7,767 bases of DNA from JAPLZH01 sp964450345 (GTDB lineage: Bacteria; Patescibacteriota; Minisyncoccia; Phycocordibacterales; PALSA-1337). The stretch is from assembly GCA_964450345.1 (NCBI GenBank), contig CAYVEL010000029.1, positions 1-7,767 of the forward strand, in the 5' to 3' direction. The position numbers were made by a program, and so were the translations under genes. Below the pieces are notes generated by a model. That model did not search any database. It saw only the letters and a list, made by a program, of their open reading frames with translations, and was not told the origin of the DNA. Positions 7,197 to 7,767 of the stretch are shown piece by piece (within the stretch, counting starts at the first letter, position 1; every line of letters begins with the position of its first letter).

Positions 7197-7272
7197 TGGA
7201 GCCACCTCTCGGACTTGAACCGAGGACCTTCGCTTTACAAAAGCGTTGCTCTACCAACTGAGCTAAGGTGGC
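7197..7272 (-). tRNA. tRNA-Thr (anticodon UGU)
   Basis: The 76-base cloverleaf, CCA included, folds with a perfect 7-bp acceptor stem (GCCACCT/AGGTGGC), a perfect 4-bp D stem (GCTC/GAGC), a 5-base anticodon stem around the loop TTTGTAA, and a perfect T stem (CTCGG/CCGAG) closing TTCAAGT. The anticodon TGT reads threonine ACA codons. G1-C72 and C2-G71 agree with known threonyl identity elements. Two oddities: the outermost anticodon-stem pair is an A27-A43 mismatch, and the discriminator base is U73 where E. coli and B. subtilis tRNA-Thr have A73. It lies between two genes of the same direction, 16 bases after orf130 and 4 bases before the glycosyltransferase. Confidence 0.97.
7203..7208 (-). 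promoter_or_regulatory. Shine-Dalgarno-like GAGGTG inside the tRNA, ahead of the glycosyltransferase
   Basis: GAGGTG is a six-base match to the usual 16S anti-Shine-Dalgarno sequence and ends 10 bases before ATG 7192. It is made from the last base of the T stem and the 3' strand of the tRNA acceptor stem, so it is base-paired when the tRNA folds and removed when the tRNA is matured. No other ribosome site precedes the ATG. The match may only reflect the tRNA sequence itself. Confidence 0.35.
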
Positions 7273-7282
7273 AAGTTCTAAA

Positions 7283-7311
7283 TTTATACTACATTTCGTC
7301 TTTCTTTTCAA
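7283..7311 (-). promoter_or_regulatory. Sigma-70-type promoter of tRNA-Thr and the genes after it
   Basis: The minus strand reads TTGAAA (7311-7306), exactly 17 bases, then TATAAA (7288-7283): five of six matches in each box at the best spacing. Transcription would begin near 7276, about 4 bases before the first tRNA base. It overlaps the last codons and TAG stop of orf130. It would drive the tRNA and, by read-through, the glycosyltransferase, the PEGA gene and perhaps pheST. Confidence 0.7.
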
Positions 7312-7681
7312 CCTGGATATCTTTCAGAAACTTTGATGCCTCTCTATTACTATTTAACTCGTGCTTTCCCTTTACTGCGTCTACTAACTTTTTAACATAA
7401 TCAAACTCTAATAATTTATTTTTTATTGTTCTCACAAACTTTTGCCAAATAATAAATATTCTATGTAAAAGATTTATGAAAAACACATTGAAGTTCTGTC
7501 TATTGATAGACTTTATAAAATAAACTATTTTATCTTTCAAAGACTGAAAATGGTGTTCAGTTTTTTCTGTTATGGTAGCTAAGATGACTTTCTTCTGCTT
7601 TTTGATTTCAATATGTTTAAAGACCAAAACAGCAATACCGCCGATTAATCCAATAACAAAAATTGTAAATTCAAAAATCAT
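7289..7681 (-). CDS. Small membrane protein of unknown function (130 residues)
   Basis: I do not recognise a family. One hydrophobic N-terminal helix (about 3-21, with a glycine-rich GLIGG centre) is followed by a basic stretch (KHIEIKKQKK), so by the positive-inside rule the long tail is probably cytoplasmic. Residues 30-105 are lysine-rich with hydrophobic spacing, suggesting amphipathic or coiled helices, and contain an aromatic patch (FNVFFINLLHRIFIIWQKF, 64-82) that could also lie on the membrane. The C-terminus is charged and polar. The ATG is 2 bases after the tsf stop, which supports a real, translationally coupled gene, though the only ribosome site is a weak AGG 9 bases upstream. 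It ends in TAG, 16 bases before tRNA-Thr. Confidence 0.75.
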   Translation of the reverse strand: MIFEFTIFVIGLIGGIAVLVFKHIEIKKQKKVILATITEKTEHHFQSLKDKIVYFIKSINRQNFNVFFINLLHRIFIIWQKFVRTIKNKLLEFDYVKKLVDAVKGKHELNSNREASKFLKDIQVEKKDEM

Positions 7682-7683
7682 TT

Positions 7684-7767
7684 TTATCTACCTAGAACAG
7701 AGAATCTCACGAAGCGACCAATCTGAATCTTTTCACCGAATTTCTGTGTAGCTCCCTGAATAAGACC
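7684..7767 (-). CDS. tsf: Elongation factor Ts, C-terminal 27 residues
   Basis: EF-Ts is the nucleotide exchange factor that regenerates EF-Tu-GTP during translation. Only the last 27 codons and a TAA stop are in the window, entering from the high-coordinate edge. The segment GLIQGATQKFGEKIQIGRF then VRFSVLGR matches the family's conserved end, which in E. coli includes the RRFVRFEVGEG region. The protein stops right after this strand, as in the short Thermus-type EF-Ts, without the extra C-terminal helix of E. coli. With so few residues the call rests on this one motif, but it is distinctive. orf130 follows after 2 bases. Confidence 0.88.
   Translation of the reverse strand, partial: GLIQGATQKFGEKIQIGRFVRFSVLGR

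Noticed and set aside
1..7767. Alternative genetic code with TGA as glycine or tryptophan
   Set aside because: No gene contains an in-frame TGA, and conserved Gly and Trp positions use GGN and TGG. The six visible stops are five TAA and one TAG, too few to infer loss of TGA stops.

Overview
The window is AT-rich bacterial DNA in which every recognisable gene lies on the minus strand. In transcription order (high to low coordinates) these are: the 3' end of tsf (EF-Ts), an unknown 130-residue membrane protein, tRNA-Thr(UGU), a membrane GT2-type glycosyltransferase, a membrane-anchored PEGA-domain protein, pheS, pheT, and most of gyrB, which runs off the low-coordinate edge. I see no mobile element, CRISPR array, rRNA or plus-strand gene, and no gene-free stretch longer than about 150 bases.

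The best guess for the organism is Candidatus Patescibacteria (CPR), most likely Parcubacteria-like. This rests on the strongly reduced PheS and PheT, a PEGA protein with a one-helix N-terminus of a kind I associate with these genomes, a short EF-Ts C-terminus, and tight packing. The genes read cleanly in the standard bacterial code with no in-frame TGA, which argues against the Gracilibacteria-type code in which TGA is glycine. This is inference from gene form, not from a phylogeny.

Right-hand part (7767 to 4730): tsf and orf130 are 2 bases apart, and orf130 is followed after 16 bases by tRNA-Thr. A good sigma-70-type promoter (TTGAAA, 17 bases, TATAAA) sits in the last codons of orf130 and would start transcription just before the tRNA. 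The glycosyltransferase start codon is only 4 bases after the tRNA CCA end, and its best Shine-Dalgarno-like match (GAGGTG) lies inside the tRNA acceptor/T stem, so tRNA processing and glycosyltransferase translation may compete. The PEGA gene follows 15 bases later. These two envelope-type genes sit between translation genes.

Left-hand part (4749 to 1): a weaker promoter candidate at the end of the PEGA gene precedes pheS. pheS stops one base before pheT starts. PheS appears to lack its N-terminal coiled coil, and PheT lacks the EMAP/OB tRNA-binding (B2) domain, while the catalytic motifs, the editing domain and the C-terminal anticodon-binding domain remain. gyrB follows after a 148-base gap with an extended -10 promoter. 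Its start codon has no Shine-Dalgarno sequence, while a good one serves an out-of-frame ATG 25 bases upstream.

Most of the window is housekeeping. The points most worth a second look are the doubly reduced PheRS, the tRNA/glycosyltransferase junction, and the gyrB start region.
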